Assembly (NCBI GenBank): GCA_002917075.1
Contig: NTMA01000087.1
Span: forward strand, 62,001 to 126,000
DNA from: Hawksworthiomyces lignivorus
Taxonomy: Eukaryota; Ascomycota; Sordariomycetes; Ophiostomatales; Ophiostomataceae
Direction: 5' to 3'
DNA length: 64,000 nucleotides
The position numbers were made by a program, and so were the translations under genes. This document shows, piece after piece, positions 11,670 to 21,400 of the stretch (position 1 is its first letter; each line of letters begins with the position of its first letter). Below the pieces are notes generated by a model. It searched no databases and was not told the DNA's origin. It saw only the letters and a program-made list of their open reading frames with translations.

Positions 11670-12398
11670 CTACCACGGCGAGTATGCGGATTTCGCCGAA
11701 TTTGTACGGAAATCAAAGTTCATGGAGTCACCGTAATATATGGTAGCGGTCTGAGACCAGTCTCGAGGCGGCTGGTATGCGGGCGGCTGGTATGCGGGCG
11801 GCTGGTATGCGGGCGGCTGATATTGAGGAGGAGCCTGGAAGCTGCCTCTGCTGCTGCCTTGAGAAAAGCCGCTGCACTGCGACGACGTATCCGAGGGGTC
11901 CCATGACGCAACGGAGGTGCTGGCAGGGAGCTCGCGTTAGGAGATCTCTTTGCATTTGTATTCCGATTTCTCTATGAATTTCTCTCACCTGGAGCGGGCG
12001 CAGTGGCCCCTCTCTGCCTGCTTTACGAATCGCTCTGCTTTGGCCAAGCGTTCTTCGTCACTCCGGTTGCTGCGCTGGAACCCGTTCCGGTACTTTTCCC
12101 GAAACCCAGAGGGGTTTTCAACCCGCTGGAGATGGTGGTTGACAGGTTGCAGATGCCGGTCAGCACGTTCTAGCGCCTTGCAGGAATTGTAGTGCGGCGT
12201 GTCCGGGTTGTCGCAGTCCGACTGCACATAGCAGATCTGTGCCCGCTCGGCAATGTTGTTGTAGCTGGTCTGCCGGTCTTGGTAGTCGTGGCCCGCCGAC
12301 TTGAAGCGGCCTATTGCATTCTTAATCCGATAAAAGTTGTCGCGGACTTTTATGCCAGCATCAACAGGGTCTACGGGAATATCGAGCGGCACTGGCAT
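11670..12398 (-). CDS. Hypothetical orphan protein with a QPPAY tandem-repeat tail
   Basis: Two-exon model on -: 12398-11989 and 11919-11670. The 69-nt intron has donor GTGAGA and acceptor CCAG, and the frame is continuous across it, giving 219 aa. The first 130 or so residues are polar and probably helical, with scattered Cys (for example QICYVQSDCDNPD). The second exon is low complexity and rich in Ser, Gln, Pro and Tyr. It includes three perfect copies of a five-residue QPPAY unit encoded by a 15-bp DNA repeat, and ends SAKSAYSPW. I do not recognise a family. There is no signal peptide or membrane segment. An upstream exon is possible because a TTACAG acceptor-like site lies just before the ATG. 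Support comes only from clean splicing and the long open frame through a repeat. Confidence 0.42.
11767..11811 (-). repeat. Three perfect 15-bp tandem repeats
   Basis: Units of 15 bp (GGCGGCTGGTATGCG on +) at 11767-11781, 11782-11796 and 11797-11811, followed by a partial fourth unit. On - they encode tandem Gln-Pro-Pro-Ala-Tyr within the second exon of the orphan gene. The unit is a multiple of three, so copy-number change would keep the frame. Confidence 0.95.
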
Positions 12399-13863
12399 GG
12401 CTGCTGCTGTAAGTCAAAGTGAGTTGCAGGCGGTTTTTAGAAGAGTCTGTAAAACGGAAAATCTATGTATACGTTCCAGCCGAAAGAGCGAGATTGTAGT
12501 TCCTCGGGGGAAAAAGAACCTCCAGAGCTACCAGATAACAGCGAGATGGGAGCTGCACTTAAGTAGCTGCAGGGAGAGGACGTCGGCATCTCACTGAAGT
12601 CTAGCTGTCCATGAAATATTGAAGAACAGGGGTTCGGAAGCTTGAAAGTGCAGTTTTCACGCCAAGATGATCACGGCATGTCTTTTCCAATAATCTTGAA
12701 GTCTCACACTTGCCGGACTGAGGGAATAAATTGCATCAATTGCTAGTCTACCGCGTGTTGAGAAAAGCCAAAGTTCTGCCTTGGCCGAGACTGACCACGT
12801 ACGATGCGTGGTCTGCATGGTGGCTTGCTCCTCTTTCTGCAACGATTCGTTCTCGACGAGCAACGTGTGGGAAAGCGTGATAGCAGCCGGCAGGAAAGGA
12901 AAGCCACAATTGTATTAACCAGTGATATTCTTATTTTGTCTTTCACCCCCAAGGTCGCGACCGAAAGGTAAGCTTGGGTCTGTTTGCATAGGCGTTCAGT
13001 ATTCGGGGCGAAAATGACCCCCCCCCCCACGGATAGAGGTGGACGAGCACGGTACGAAGCGAGGTCGAGAGAAAAACAACACAGCCAACAGCTCGGCGTA
13101 GATGCCGTCGCCGAATTTTGGCCGTGGCATGTCAAGTCTGGTTCGACGTTCTGATTCGAGAGGCCTCCTCAGGCGAAGCTGTTAAAAAGGTCAAGACCAC
13201 GAATTGTTCTCGTGTAAGAGAGCCCGCCAAGAGAAGGCTACGATTTGCTTTCCCAAAAGTGGATCCACGGAGAGTTGCACACAAATGCCAAGACCAACGT
13301 CCGACATCCATTCCTTAAACAGCAGCTCTATGTCTTGTCGTTGATAAACGTAAGAACAAGAACCGCTCCCGGCATTCGCCGCTGATTGTTTGCCCTATAT
13401 CACGTAGGGGCCGAATAGTGAAGAGATTTCCTTCCCTTTTCGTTATTTCTAATAGGCGGCTAGCTTGGGTGGCGGATAGGCACTGGTTGAGTATTACGCA
13501 AAAAGATTTTATATAGGATTTTCCCATTTTGTGAGACCCTCTGCTATGGCGTCAACGGCGGTCACAGCAGCTGGCTCACCTTGCCTGCAGTGACGGGTTT
13601 TTGTTCAGCATGATAAATAGGCCTCATCTTGGAATTGCAGACCCGTCGACGTCATAATAATGAGAAAGTGCCTAGTTCAGAGGTGAAGCAGCGGAGACCC
13701 TTTATCCAGTACGAAAGAAGCGAGCAAATCGTGTCTTATTTACTAAAATGCCGCCTCATTTGCATCATCCGGGTGAGATAAATATAATTGTACATGCACA
13801 GGAAATATAAATCTGCTCCCCACGAACCATTCATCGCAAACTGCTTCTCTCGGTAGCGGTCTG
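12399..13863. other. Intergenic between two orphan minus-strand genes
   Basis: About 1.5 kb with no supported gene. A 50-codon ATG frame on - around 12587-12436 lies just upstream of the first orphan gene, but I could not splice it in frame with a good donor. Poly-C occurs near 13019-13028. Confidence 0.5.
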
Positions 13864-14210
13864 CTAATTTGAAAAATAAAAGTTTACAGGCCCTGTAAAA
13901 ACCAACATGACCTGCTCTCTGGGAGCGTTGTATACAGATGGGCGCTGGTAGCTCACGTCACGAGATGGATTATAAGAACGACTGCTCGACTGAGGGCAGC
14001 TGCTTCTTTGCGGCACATATTCGTTGCGGCTAGGGTAAACGAGCGCAGAGCGCGACGAAGACGACGGGCCGCTGGTGTGACTCTTTTGTGAGCAATACAT
14101 GTTATGTGCAAGATTGGCAAAATCTGGCGTTGAAAGAAAAGTAATGTCTCTTACGAAGAATAGCCACTTTGTCTGTGGGATGTGAATTGTCCGTTGCCGT
14201 AGTAAGACAT
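13864..14210 (-). CDS. Small hypothetical Ser/Tyr-rich protein
   Basis: Two-exon model on -: 14210-14155 and 14080-13864, encoding 90 aa. It begins MSYYGNGQFTSHRQSGYSS and continues as a Ser/Tyr/Pro/Arg-rich disordered chain. The donor is a good GTAAGA, but the only in-frame acceptor found is a weak GAG, so the junction is uncertain. The composition (Tyr, Ser, Gln, no hydrophobic core) resembles the tail of the orphan gene at 11670-12398, on the same strand 1.5 kb away. They may be related or simply similarly biased. No family is recognised. Confidence 0.3.
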
Positions 14211-15836
14211 TTTGGTAAAAATATGACAGTTTTCAAGCAGAGGCGTAGGATTGGGGCTGATGAGCTGCTCTATAGCTGCAAATTGGCGATACGAGGGGGA
14301 TCGTGTTGTCTCTGTCTGCTTCAACCACAACTAGGAGCGCAGGCCTGGTTTAAATAGACTTATCATGAGCGTAGTTTCTTATTCATGTCATTATCTAACG
14401 GACTCTTGTAAGAGCTAAGATACGTAGCTAATAATACAAAAGTATAGATTTGAAAATTCGTCTCCTAGCCAAACATAGCAGCCTTCCCTCGGGCGTCGTG
14501 TCCTTTGAGAGGACAACAAATAGATTCTCAAATCCCTTGCAGACAGAGAAAGTCTTGGATTGGTGGATGTGCACTGAAAAAAAATAAAAAAATTGTGATA
14601 TCGTCTTTGAGATTGTTTTCCGCGTCAAGCGAGTGGTCCGCGGTGTGATTGACCAGCTAGTTGAGCGAATTTTGTTACCACATACGGACAATCAAGCTGG
14701 TCGCAAAGGATACGCGATCCAGAAACGCCATTGAAAGGCTCTTTGGAGAGGACAAAACACGCTCACCGCACAGGCTCTGGCCCTCGTACCTCGGACGGCG
14801 TGTTCACAACAGCGCAGCAAGCCACCAGGTCCTGCCCCCAACACTTCATTCGTGAACTATCGTTTTTCGTCCCTCGGCCGTCTCCAAGGCTTCCTCGCCA
14901 ACTATTCCCTCCTAACATCAATTGTCGTTATGCCGGGCGTAGTTACAATGCATGCACAGATCCCGTAGCTTGTATGCAGCTGAGCAACACAGCCAACTTC
15001 AAGCTGCCGAGGTGTGGCAAGACACGGTGGACAAAACGCAAATATGTACCAACGAGATAAGATGATAGGAACACTCGATTTGCCATTGTTGCAGATAACG
15101 CACGCGGAGATACAGAGCACAAGGTGAAGATAGAGAAGTAGTCGTCTTTCGGGCGTTGATCCCTTGTTACGCCATAGCCCGCCTCAAAATTCTCAACGCC
15201 CTAACCTACAACTGGGGCCGATTCGGCTGTTGCCTTTTTACGGTCCAGGGGCTGACACCCCCGTGCCAGACGAGGGCATTTCATAAACAGCTCTGAGCAT
15301 CGAAGCAAGCATGCAGGGAAGAATTGCCCTTCCTTCTACCAGAGAGACCGAATCTGGTACAACCGCGCTGCAGTTGTCTATGGCCTCTAGCTTCCAAGCT
15401 ACCAGCTATTTCCAAGGCCAAGAGAGGCTGCGTTCAAAGACATGAAACGCTGCCGTACAATCTATCAGCTCTCTCACGTGCCCAGTCACGGATCTCTCTT
15501 TGATGGTACAGTCTTAGCCTCGCCCACAAAATGTCAGCCAGGCCATCATGAGTTGCTATGAAGTAGAAGCCGGCGATTTATAGCAGCTCCATTCTCACCC
15601 AGCGCGCCGTCTCAGACATCTGAATGCCGTGCTCGGCCTGAGCATGGTTGTTGAGGAAAACCAACGAATGACTCGGAACAAAATACCTATGAATGCCAAC
15701 TCAACGTGTTTCCAACCCTTCTTAACGAATACATTAATACCAATGTCCTACTAGAACAAATAGTTAGGTATGAATTCGAATTACAAGGAACTTAAAAAGT
15801 AAGATGCTTGACACGAGTACCTTCTAGCACCACCGG

Positions 15837-15882
<46 letters not shown>

Positions 15883-16124
15883 CAATTGGAGGGGAGAGTG
15901 AGGGGAGAGGAGGACTCCCTCTTACATAACGATAGTTTGGGGTAATTACTCCATAGAGGGTAAAGGAACGGCAAATAAAAAACAATAATAAAAAAATAAA
16001 TAAATAAAAAAAGCTTTTAGACGAGTCACACAGGTGGCGTCCCTTTATCTACATAGCCTTAAATGCTATGAGTGACGATTCGGGACCTTCTGGCCACAAA
16101 AAAAAAGGAGATAAAACGACCCTC
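14211..16124. other. AT-rich intergenic stretch with long poly-T
   Basis: No supported gene. It includes the upstream region of the small orphan gene, degenerate AT-rich DNA, a 42-base poly-T run at 15838-15879, and the distal promoter of the GlyRS gene. Confidence 0.55.
15838..15879 (-). repeat. 42-base poly-T (poly-A on -)
   Basis: The longest homopolymer in the window. Read on - it is a 42-base poly-A, so it could be the tail of an old retroposed sequence or a simple slippage tract. No recognisable retroposon body was found beside it. Confidence 0.95.
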
Positions 16125-16131
16125 TGACTCA
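16125..16131 (+). promoter_or_regulatory. TGACTCA, Gcn4/CPC1-type element upstream of the GlyRS gene
   Basis: An exact TGACTCA heptamer lies 59 bp before the first in-frame ATG of the glycyl-tRNA synthetase gene. TGACTCA is the consensus for the bZIP activators Gcn4 (yeast), CPC1 (Neurospora) and CpcA (Aspergillus), which control amino-acid biosynthesis and aminoacyl-tRNA synthetase genes. A near match, TGAGTGA, lies about 55 bp further upstream (around 16070). Function is inferred from position and family knowledge. Confidence 0.5.
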
Positions 16132-16189
16132 CGTAAAACCTCGCTGCAGCTACAAAACCAGAAATTCGACCCTTTTTTCTGCCCAATTG

Positions 16190-18469
16190 ATGCGGCCCTC
16201 TCTCATTCGACATCTTCGTTCACCACAGGCTGGTCTTGGACTGTTCGCTTCTTCTTCTTCTTCTTCCCCTCTTCTGCGCCTTTGCCAACAACCCCGCCAT
16301 CGTTCTCTCGCAGCTGGCCTCGTCTCTGCTTCTCTACCCCTCGCCGCGTGCCGCCTCTCTCCTCCCCTCCTCCTCTTCGCCGTCGACCAGCGCCGGACCA
16401 TTGCCGGTGTACACTCGAAGCCAGACCCAAAACCGAACCCAGACCCGGATACAAAAGACATGACGACCACGGCGACCACGCTCAAGGGCCAGCCCCTGGA
16501 CCGGGCGGCCCTGGACTCGCTGCTGCGGCGGCGGCTTTTCTACACGCCGTCGTTTGAGATCTACGGCGGCGTGTCGGGCCTGTACGACTACGGCCCGCCG
16601 GGCTGCGCGCTGCAGGCCAACATCGTCGACCTGTGGCGCAAGCACTTCATCCTCGAGGAGGACATGCTCGAGGTCGACTGCACCGTGCTGACGCCGCACG
16701 AGGTGCTCAAGACCAGCGGCCACGTCGACAAGTTCGCCGACTGGATGTGCAAGGACCCCAAGAGCGGCGAGATCCTCCGCGCCGACCACTTTGTCGAGGA
16801 GGTCCTGGAGCAGCGCCTCCGCGGCGACAAGGAGGCGCGCGGCCAAAAGGTCGACACGGACGACGCCAAGGAGGACCCCAAGAAGAAGAAGAAGCTCAAG
16901 GGCAAGCACGCCGCCGTGCAGCTCGACGACGCCACCGTGCAGAAGTACGAGGAGATCCTCGCCCAGATCGACAACTTCAACGGCGCCGAGCTGGGCCAGC
17001 TGATCCAGACCTTTGACCTGCGCAACCCGGCCACCGGCGTCCAGCCCGAGCCGCCCGTCGCCTTCAACCTCATGTTCGGCACCCAGATCGGCCCCAGCGG
17101 CGGCCTCCAGGGCTACATGCGCCCCGAGACCGCCCAGGGCCAGTTCCTCAACTTCTCCAAGCTGCTCGAGTTCAACATGCAGAGCATGCCCTTCGCCTCC
17201 GCCTCCATCGGCAAGTCCTACCGCAACGAGATCTCTCCCCGCGCCGGCCTGCTGCGCGTCCGCGAGTTCCTCATGGCCGAGATCGAGCACTTTGTCGACC
17301 CCGAGGGCGGCAAGAAGCACCACCGCTTCCACGAGGTCGCCGACATCGAGCTCGTCCTGCTCGACCGCGACACCCAGCTCGCCGGCAAGACCACCCCGCG
17401 CACCCTGTCCATCGGCCAGGCCGTCGCCGACCGCGTCGTCGACAACGAGACGCTCGGCTACTTCCTCGCCCGCATCCACCTCTTCCTCATCAAGATCGGC
17501 GTCGACCAGTCCAAGGTCCGCTTCCGCCAGCACATGGCCAACGAGATGGCTCACTACGCCACCGACTGCTGGGACGCCGAGCTGCTGACCTCCTCCGGCT
17601 GGGTCGAGTGCGTCGGCTGCGCCGACCGCAGCGCTTACGACCTGACCGTGCACGCCAAGAAGACCGGCGCCCCGCTCATCGTGCGCCAGCGCCTGGACAC
17701 CCCCAAGGTCATCGAGGAGTGGGTCGTCGACATCGACAAGAAGAAGTTCGGCCCCAAGTTCAAGAAGGACGCCAAGCCCATCGAGGCCGTCCTGCTGGGC
17801 TTGGCCCAGGCCCAGCTCGAGCCGCTAGCCCACCAGCTCAAGGGCGCCGGCAAGATCGCCCTCGAGGTGCCTGGCATCGCCGACCCCGTCGAGCTGACCA
17901 GCGACCTGATCAAGATCGAGTGGACCAAGCGCACCGAGAACGTGCGCGAGTTTACTCCCAACGTCATCGAGCCCTCGTTCGGCATCGGCCGCATCCTCTA
18001 CTCGCTGCTTGAGCACAACTTCTGGTCGCGCGCCGAGGAGGGTGGCGACGAGGCCCGCGGCGTCATCTCCTTCCCGCCGGCCGTGGCCCCCACCAAGGTG
18101 CTCATCGTGCCGCTCTCGGCCAAGGAGGAGTTCGCCCCCATTGTGCGCGCCCTCTCGCAGAAGCTGCGCGCCCTCGGCGTGGCCAGCCGCATCGACGACT
18201 CCACTGCCAGCATCGGCAAGCGCTACAGCCGCAACGACGAGCTTGGCACGCCTTTCGGCATCACAATCGACTTCCAGACCGTCAGCGACGGCACCGTGAC
18301 CCTACGGGAGCGCGACTCGACGCTCCAGGTACGCGCGGACCAGGCTGCCATCCTGGAGGCCGTTCAGTCTATGGTGAATGGCACCAAGACGTGGAAGGAC
18401 ATCCAGGCGACTCTGCCAGCATTTGAGGCGCAGGTTGAGGCAGAGGAGACTGAGGTGCCCATCCGCTAG
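16190..18469 (+). CDS. GRS1: Glycyl-tRNA synthetase, mitochondrial precursor and cytosolic forms
   Basis: Intronless gene for a eukaryotic-type class II glycyl-tRNA synthetase, which attaches glycine to tRNA-Gly. The frame from ATG 16190 gives 759 aa; an in-frame ATG at 16460 gives 669 aa, close to the length of cytosolic fungal enzymes. The 90-residue extension is rich in Arg, Ser, Leu and Ala with almost no acidic residue in its first 60 positions, as expected of a mitochondrial presequence. The core starts RRRLFYTPSFEIYGGVSGL. Motif 2 is YRNEISPRAGLLRVREF (about residues 254-270 of the cytosolic form) and motif 3 includes EPSFGIGRILY near 504-514. The C-terminal anticodon-binding domain (ALSQKLRALGVASRIDD region) is complete. 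The Lys-rich insert DPKKKKKLKGK is typical of eukaryotic GlyRS. Codons are nearly all C/G-ending, which creates long antisense frames that are shadows. Confidence 0.97.
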   Translation: MRPSLIRHLRSPQAGLGLFASSSSSSPLLRLCQQPRHRSLAAGLVSASLPLAACRLSPPLLLFAVDQRRTIAGVHSKPDPKPNPDPDTKDMTTTATTLKGQPLDRAALDSLLRRRLFYTPSFEIYGGVSGLYDYGPPGCALQANIVDLWRKHFILEEDMLEVDCTVLTPHEVLKTSGHVDKFADWMCKDPKSGEILRADHFVEEVLEQRLRGDKEARGQKVDTDDAKEDPKKKKKLKGKHAAVQLDDATVQKYEEILAQIDNFNGAELGQLIQTFDLRNPATGVQPEPPVAFNLMFGTQIGPSGGLQGYMRPETAQGQFLNFSKLLEFNMQSMPFASASIGKSYRNEISPRAGLLRVREFLMAEIEHFVDPEGGKKHHRFHEVADIELVLLDRDTQLAGKTTPRTLSIGQAVADRVVDNETLGYFLARIHLFLIKIGVDQSKVRFRQHMANEMAHYATDCWDAELLTSSGWVECVGCADRSAYDLTVHAKKTGAPLIVRQRLDTPKVIEEWVVDIDKKKFGPKFKKDAKPIEAVLLGLAQAQLEPLAHQLKGAGKIALEVPGIADPVELTSDLIKIEWTKRTENVREFTPNVIEPSFGIGRILYSLLEHNFWSRAEEGGDEARGVISFPPAVAPTKVLIVPLSAKEEFAPIVRALSQKLRALGVASRIDDSTASIGKRYSRNDELGTPFGITIDFQTVSDGTVTLRERDSTLQVRADQAAILEAVQSMVNGTKTWKDIQATLPAFEAQVEAEETEVPIR
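16460..16462 (+). promoter_or_regulatory. Probable internal cytosolic start codon of GlyRS
   Basis: In-frame ATG, context GAC-ATG-A with G at -3, 270 bp downstream of the first ATG. The first ATG has T at -3 and C at +4, a weak context, so ribosomes could bypass it. In yeast GRS1 one gene makes both forms through an upstream non-AUG start; here the same result would need leaky scanning or alternative transcript starts (inference). A TTG codon directly precedes the first ATG. Confidence 0.6.
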
Positions 18470-21400
18470 GAGGAGTTTAGGGAGGGGGTTACGGTGTGAT
18501 AAAAATAACAGCGACTATCAAAACTTAAGAATTTTTGTGTTTATAGAAAAAGAAACCACCTCCATTGTTATCAAGTTATGTATTTGAATTTGGCCGTTTT
18601 AGTTTTGCACGTGTATCACGGTATGTTAAAAGCTGTTGCATTTCTGCATTGGCACTCTTACTCTGTTCTTGTATCGTGACATGCTGAGTGAAGCATTGCC
18701 CGACTCATTGCTGCATTTTTTTCTCTGCTCGTTCGTCTAGTCTGGTATCTCGAGCACCGCCCCGGACTGGCTGAGAAGAAGCGAAGAACAGGACGACAAG
18801 ATGCGGCGCTGCTGTGCTGGTAGAAGCTGGTAGAAGCAGCGTCCGGTGCTCGGAGGGTCATTCCATCCGTTTGGTTTCGCCAAGGCTGGTACGCGCACGA
18901 CGGTGACAGCACGGCTAGATGGTGGCTCCGTATGCCAAGGGTGGAGGCTCAGCCGCGATCTCTCAGATCGGCTTCTGCTTCTGCTTCCTTTCCTCTTTCG
19001 GTCTATTGATGCTGCTCTTACCGTCATTATCCAGGCACCCCTGGAAACCTATGGCTACTTGCCAAAGACAATACAAAACACCAAGGGGACGACATTCAGT
19101 TGATGCAGAACTGAGAGAAAAGCATCTTCAAGTACGGGAAAGTTTCGCACAGCCTCACGGGATTTACCAAAGCTTCTGCATTATCCGTCTTTGGATGGGT
19201 TGGCTTCTTTGCTTCTTTCAGTACGCCATCTCCTCTCTTTCTGGTCCAAGCATTTTTGGGAGCTGCCATTATCGTACGACTCTGATGCAATAGGACGCGG
19301 ATCATCGAAGAAAGGAACACACAGTCCTTTTTGTACGCGGGAATGGAAGTTCTGGACGCGACTGTATGTGGCACATAGACACGGCCTTTTCCTTGTGATA
19401 GACAGGGGGCAAGGGGTGAGCGAGGGTCTTCGTACGCGGTTGGACAATCTGTAACCGATCCGCAGATTGGAGACAAAATGCCCTTGAGGCAGCCAGCCGG
19501 GCATTTGCGCAACATGCTTATAGATCTCCTTGCGAGTTTTACCGCTTGGCCATCGCCTCCCACGCACGATCTGGCTTGCACTCTTTTTCTTGGTTTTCGA
19601 TGTCTTGCCGCAGAGATTCGACAAATGGCACTGGCTCTCTCTGCCCCTGTCGAACTGGGCGGTGCGGCTAAATGATATAGTAAAAATAGTTTGCTATGCA
19701 TCTCTGCGCTGCAGCCCTCCCCCCCAGAACTAGCTTGTTTCTCATTTTGCTGTGATACCAGGAGGGTTTTCATTGGTATAAGGGCCATAATTTGATATTT
19801 GATTTGAGATACTCTCTCTGCTTCCGTGCTTGGTGTGAAGCCCACGCACCCTCGCCGTATTGTCCACCTCTCTTTCGTATTACCGGAAAAATGGACAACG
19901 CATGAAGCACATGGATGTACTCTTCAGATGAAAAAAGTTCCATGGTGGCAGGAAACTGAATGCGATGCAGTTTGTGGCTCCCAGGAGTGAAAGAATAGCA
20001 TGAGATGAAGGAGCGGGACGCACGAATGGCAATTCAGGCCAGCATTGGGAAACTGAGCCTGCTCTGTGCTGGAGAACCTGTGTGTTTCTATCAATCAAAG
20101 GATCGCTCGGCGCTTGGCTCAGCCGGAAAGGCGGAGATGAAACACAGATTGCAGGGCAACACGAAGACGGAGGCAGATGCACAGAATGTCCAGAAGAGAG
20201 GCGAAGCTGCTTCAAATAGTGGAAGAACCAGATTAGAGCAAAGAGGTAGCGACAACTGAAAGAATACAGAATAGAGAAAAAAAGGTATAGGAGCCACTAG
20301 GAGACGGAAGAGACGGCTCATCGGCGACGCTGATGCTCTTTGATCTGTGCTCGTTGGCGATTACGATCTTAGTCACGTACGTAGGGGATCTTGCTTGATC
20401 CCTGACTACAGAGGATGTACCACACCAGAAAAAAAGGGCTTGGCTCTGCATCAAGGCGGGACAAGCTCCATCTGCGAGACGCTGCTGAAGAACAGACTGT
20501 GCTTGTTCTGGCGTTGGTACTCTGCTGCAGCACGGGAACGCAGCCAGCGTTTATGTACGCAGATGGAACAATAAGATGAAGAACGACAGAGAGAAGCAGA
20601 TGAGCGGCAGACGACAGCCAAGCCGCATCGAAACAAATTAATTGGAAGTTCGCTGCTCTGTACATTCGTACGCATCTGCGAGGCGAGCTTACCGCACCGC
20701 AGGAGCTCCCGAATTGGCCAAGTGGAAATTGGATGGCAGGAGCATGAAATGTTTCACAGCGGCTCATTCTTTCCTTTTCGTGTTTATTTTTTGCAAACTC
20801 GTATGGAAAGTTGTTTCCAGTTGCGTCCTCCTTGTTTACTCTTCCCACTTTGCGCCGACGCATATCTGCCACCACGCGCCTTCCCCGTGGTGGTGCACTT
20901 TGTGCAGCTGCTGTGTTGAACTTAAATCAGTGCCAGTCGGCAGGAACATAAAACGACTAGTGAGCCTCCTCACACATTCCGCTAGTCAAAGGGGAAGTAG
21001 CGTATGAGTATGCAAGTATATATGTAGAGCTCTTTGGCGCTGTGTGCCCCACCTCTCCTTTACGAGTAACATTGTCCTGCCCCGCCTGGTGCATAGCGGG
21101 GTACTTCCAAACGCTCTGAATTGCACCAGGGGGATGTGCACAAACACGAAGAGGGTAAGGGCAATCAGCTAATCTGCCCAAGTATTGCAGTAACCGGAAT
21201 ACCTCTTTTCGGCTGTTAGGGGCGGCTTTTGTTGGACTGGCGTCAAAATTGATGATTGCCTTTCACCGCTCGCATGCGAGGCGTGGAAGTATACTTGGTC
21301 CGTATTCCGTACTTACACACATAGCGACCAGCAAGCCGCAGGAACGCCTTCCACCTTCTACCGCCGTCACAAGCAATGCCTGTAGCTAGCATGCTTTGAC

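Noticed and set aside
16334..17653. 439-codon open frame antisense to GlyRS
   Set aside because: Shadow of extreme C/G third positions in the real gene; Val/Leu/Gly/Asp/Ala-rich with no domain.
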